From contig NZ_CP129968.2 in the NCBI RefSeq assembly GCF_030503875.2, positions 3,837,001 to 3,901,000 of the forward strand: a DNA stretch of 64,000 bases. Direction: 5' to 3'. The translations under genes and the position numbers were made by a program. Of this stretch, positions 61,745 through 64,000 are shown piece after piece. Under the pieces are notes generated by a model. It made no database searches. It saw only the letters and a list, made by a program, of their open reading frames with translations, and was not told the origin of the DNA. This DNA is from Marivirga arenosa. Its GTDB lineage: Bacteria > Bacteroidota > Bacteroidia > Cytophagales > Cyclobacteriaceae. Numbering within the stretch: the stretch's first letter is position 1; every line of letters starts with the position of its first letter.

Positions 61745-64000
61745 ATACCTTTTTGCTTGTATTTCTGGCTTTATAATCTGGATTATACATGGCCTCCACT
61801 AAGGTTGCAGGAAGCTGATATTCCCCCACAGAGACTGCATTTAACTTCATCACGAAATCATATTCGGTATTACCTTCCAAATCAAAGAACCACATGGCTC
61901 GGTCATCCCGAATATCAACATAATCCTCCTTATTGATATTCCATTGATTCATCCACTCAGGCGCAACTGATTCTTTTAATCGAGTATTATCAATTTGCCA
62001 ACCCGAAGGTAAAATTTGAACAAGTGCAATTTCAGATGCTCTGCTGGCAGGACTAGTATTTTTAACCCTAAAACGAGCATAGAATGATTGCCCTTGCTTT
62101 GTAGATTCAGGATTAATCATTCTTCCCTCATCATCATAATAATCAACTTCTAATGAAAGATTCTTTTCTTCGCTTGCTGCTTCATCTTTTAGAGGAACAC
62201 CATTCCATGAAAGGGCAGCATAAACTTTATCTACATTAGAATCATCACTCAAGCTAATACTGATGTTTTGGCTAAAATTATTTTTTATTGGAATTCTGAA
62301 TCTTCCATTTTCATTAAATTCAACCGTGCTCCCATCAGCCAATTTAACATCTCCTTTAATCACCTTTCCATCACTTAAGTCTATTCCTGCCTTATCGAAG
62401 TAATGCCCCAAAGCCAGTAGCATATAGCCGGAGCTTTGCGTACTTAAATACTCTTTGGAAGATAAACCTTTAGCTACTTGCTTAGCCATCAGCTCCGCTG
62501 TTTCCATATCTTCCAAAATGGTGGCGCAATACAAAATGATGGCATCATCACGGTATTTAGAACCAAAATTATAGGAGAAAGCATCATATTCTTCTGTTTC
62601 TGTGCCTGCCGCTACAATGATGTTATCTTTAACATTGTCAACTCCCGAAAGATGATATGCTGCAGCCAACATCCATCTTTCTGCATTATTCATTTTAGAT
62701 AACTCATTTTCCATTAAAAGATTCATCTCTGAAATAGGCCTTTTCTTTGCCAAGCTAAGAATAAACACCCTGTTAACTCTGGTGCTTAATTCACCTCTTC
62801 TGCGACTTGATTGTCTGCTTAATCCATCAATAGCATTATCGTAAATAAAATCAGGAACTGAATAGCCCAAATTCTTAGCTTCAATCAGATAGTGCGTGGC
62901 ATAATTTGTTCCCCACTCTGAAGGTTTATTGCTTCCAGGCCAATAAGAAAAACTACCACTTCCCAGTGCAAATTGTTGGAGGCGGTTGATCCCTTCGTTA
63001 ATATTTTCATCGATCTCACTGAGTTCTTCCTTGCCAAAGTAGCCCATCTTCTTGAGATATAATTGGGGAAAAACAGAAGAAACGGTTTGTTCAATACAAC
63101 CATACGGATATCTAATCAACCATTTCAAACGATGTTCAAAATCCATATTAGGGAATATATTGATATCTAGAGTAGCGTAGTTAGTCCCGTCTATTCCTAT
63201 TTTAGGAACTTTCATATCAATGCTTTTGCCAACATTAACATCTACTGTCTTCTTATCATAAACCCTACTAGCGGAAGGAGTGATGGCAATATCAGTCTCA
63301 TTTTCTACTTTAATATTTCCTGAAACACCTTCAATCCTGATTTTGGCTTTACCTACAGCTTCTTTTACCCTAACCTTAAACTTAATTTGTGTGTCATCCT
63401 GATTACTAAAATCAACCGTTTTGGAAGCTTCTCCAAGTATTTCTAAGGGCCCATCAATTTTCAGCTCAAATTTAGCTGTTTTAACATTTTGATTTACCTT
63501 GAATAAAGCAACAGGCAGGGTGAACTCATCTCCTGGTTTTAAAATTCTAGGAATGGTCGGTTGCATAATAATTTCGGATTTAACAGGAACCGTTTTTTCT
63601 GCATGACCATAACTTCCATTTTGAGTTCCCACTACCATTACCCTTACCGCTCCATTGTAATTAGGCATATGAAATTTCACCTTAGCCTTCCCATTTGCAT
63701 CTGTCATAAAAGGCCCTTTAAACATACTTACCGGCTTGAATCGCTTAGTATCATCATTCAAATCGGTTTGTGATTCTCTGTAATCCATCTCCATGCCTCC
63801 TCCGATGGAAAAGGTTTGAAATACATCGTTTTTATTGGCACTAATTATATGAGAAAACACATCGTAAGTATTTACCTGCAGCCCTATCTTTTTGTAGAAT
63901 GAAATCCACGGATTAGGTGTTCTAAATTGCGTTAAACTGAGCAATCCTTCATCTACTACAGCAATTGTAAACTGTGATTTTTTACCATTAGTAGTATTAA
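61725..64000 (-). CDS. Bacterial alpha-2-macroglobulin, C-terminal part
   Basis: The frame is open to the right edge, so only about the C-terminal 758 residues are seen. The sequence AVVDEGLLSLTQFRTPNPW is the usual alpha-2-macroglobulin segment. The thioester signature is present as GCIEQT (Cys-Ile-Glu-Gln), so covalent trapping of proteases is possible. Later helical thioester-domain repeats and a C-terminal receptor-binding-like domain follow. It is coupled to pbpC. The bait region and lipobox would lie outside the window. Periplasmic, anchored probably to the inner membrane in homologues. Confidence 0.9.
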   Translation of the reverse strand, partial: NTTNGKKSQFTIAVVDEGLLSLTQFRTPNPWISFYKKIGLQVNTYDVFSHIISANKNDVFQTFSIGGGMEMDYRESQTDLNDDTKRFKPVSMFKGPFMTDANGKAKVKFHMPNYNGAVRVMVVGTQNGSYGHAEKTVPVKSEIIMQPTIPRILKPGDEFTLPVALFKVNQNVKTAKFELKIDGPLEILGEASKTVDFSNQDDTQIKFKVRVKEAVGKAKIRIEGVSGNIKVENETDIAITPSASRVYDKKTVDVNVGKSIDMKVPKIGIDGTNYATLDINIFPNMDFEHRLKWLIRYPYGCIEQTVSSVFPQLYLKKMGYFGKEELSEIDENINEGINRLQQFALGSGSFSYWPGSNKPSEWGTNYATHYLIEAKNLGYSVPDFIYDNAIDGLSRQSSRRRGELSTRVNRVFILSLAKKRPISEMNLLMENELSKMNNAERWMLAAAYHLSGVDNVKDNIIVAAGTETEEYDAFSYNFGSKYRDDAIILYCATILEDMETAELMAKQVAKGLSSKEYLSTQSSGYMLLALGHYFDKAGIDLSDGKVIKGDVKLADGSTVEFNENGRFRIPIKNNFSQNISISLSDDSNVDKVYAALSWNGVPLKDEAASEEKNLSLEVDYYDDEGRMINPESTKQGQSFYARFRVKNTSPASRASEIALVQILPSGWQIDNTRLKESVAPEWMNQWNINKEDYVDIRDDRAMWFFDLEGNTEYDFVMKLNAVSVGEYQLPATLVEAMYNPDYKARNTSKKVYVESMD

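Noticed and set aside
1..64000. tRNA, rRNA, CRISPR arrays, transposases, integrases, defence or toxin-antitoxin genes
   Set aside because: None could be supported by eye on either strand; coding content is nearly continuous and core-like.

Overview
The window is AT-rich chromosomal DNA from a Bacteroidota bacterium, most likely of the order Cytophagales. The gene content and order look like Marivirga or a close relative; that genus guess is inference from memory, not from a search. Supporting signs are Bacteroidota-type promoters (TTG-N19-TAnnTTTG) in front of several genes, a carboxypeptidase-regulatory-domain TonB receptor paired with a DUF4249 lipoprotein, DUF5686, DUF3857 and DUF4382 proteins, a PpiC/SurA-family trio next to MoxR, and few Shine-Dalgarno sites with several TTG or GTG starts. 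No rRNA, tRNA, CRISPR array, insertion sequence or prophage was recognised. Most of the window is core genome.

Layout. 1-5 kb: end of engB, fbp, an aspartate kinase, an RlmI-type rRNA methyltransferase, a VOC-family protein and a nitroreductase. 5-9 kb: nrdB-nrdA, a eukaryote-like class Ia ribonucleotide reductase, preceded by a 372-bp gap with two DnaA-box matches. 9-10.5 kb: a small winged-helix-like protein divergent from rplU-rpmA. 10.8-15.6 kb: a TPR histidine kinase and a DUF5686 outer-membrane protein. 15.7-17.7 kb: ECF sigma factor, anti-sigma factor, gmk, nadD. 17.9-23.2 kb: a surface-glycan island with five glycosyltransferase-type genes and a sulfotransferase. 23.2-28 kb: ahcY, birA, rsfS, ftsH. 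28-33 kb: poorly characterised envelope proteins, a histidine-phosphatase lipoprotein, and a histidine kinase with a solute-binding sensor domain. 33.3-38.3 kb: ArsR-like regulator, YjjG-like nucleotidase, DUF3857 protein, a kinase-like protein and an LpxH-like phosphatase. 38.5-42.2 kb: DUF4249/TonB pair and an acyl carrier protein. 42.2-45 kb: an NtrB/NtrC-type two-component pair. 45-50 kb: SlyD-like FKBP, SDR enzyme, RlpA, then a PP2C-STAS-RsbW partner-switching module. 50-56 kb: PpiC/SurA trio, moxR, TrmH-like methyltransferase. 56-64 kb: dnaK, a DUF4382 lipoprotein, then pbpC and a large alpha-2-macroglobulin gene running off the end.

Themes. Envelope biogenesis and quality control dominate: SurA-type chaperones, FtsH, DnaK, PBP1C with alpha-2-macroglobulin, RlpA, and the sulfotransferase/glycosyltransferase island. 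Regulatory layers include ECF sigma/anti-sigma, three histidine kinases, a sigma-54 enhancer-binding regulator and a partner-switching module.

I did not find a clear, completely new multi-gene system. The best leads are a cryptic APH/protein-kinase-fold protein next to an LpxH-like phosphatase (36.4-38.3 kb), a sigma-54-like promoter with an upstream palindrome before dnaK, a 10-bp-phased operator array upstream of the NtrC-type regulator, DnaA boxes at nrdB, palindromes between the winged-helix gene and rplU, and two heptanucleotide tandem arrays at gene ends.
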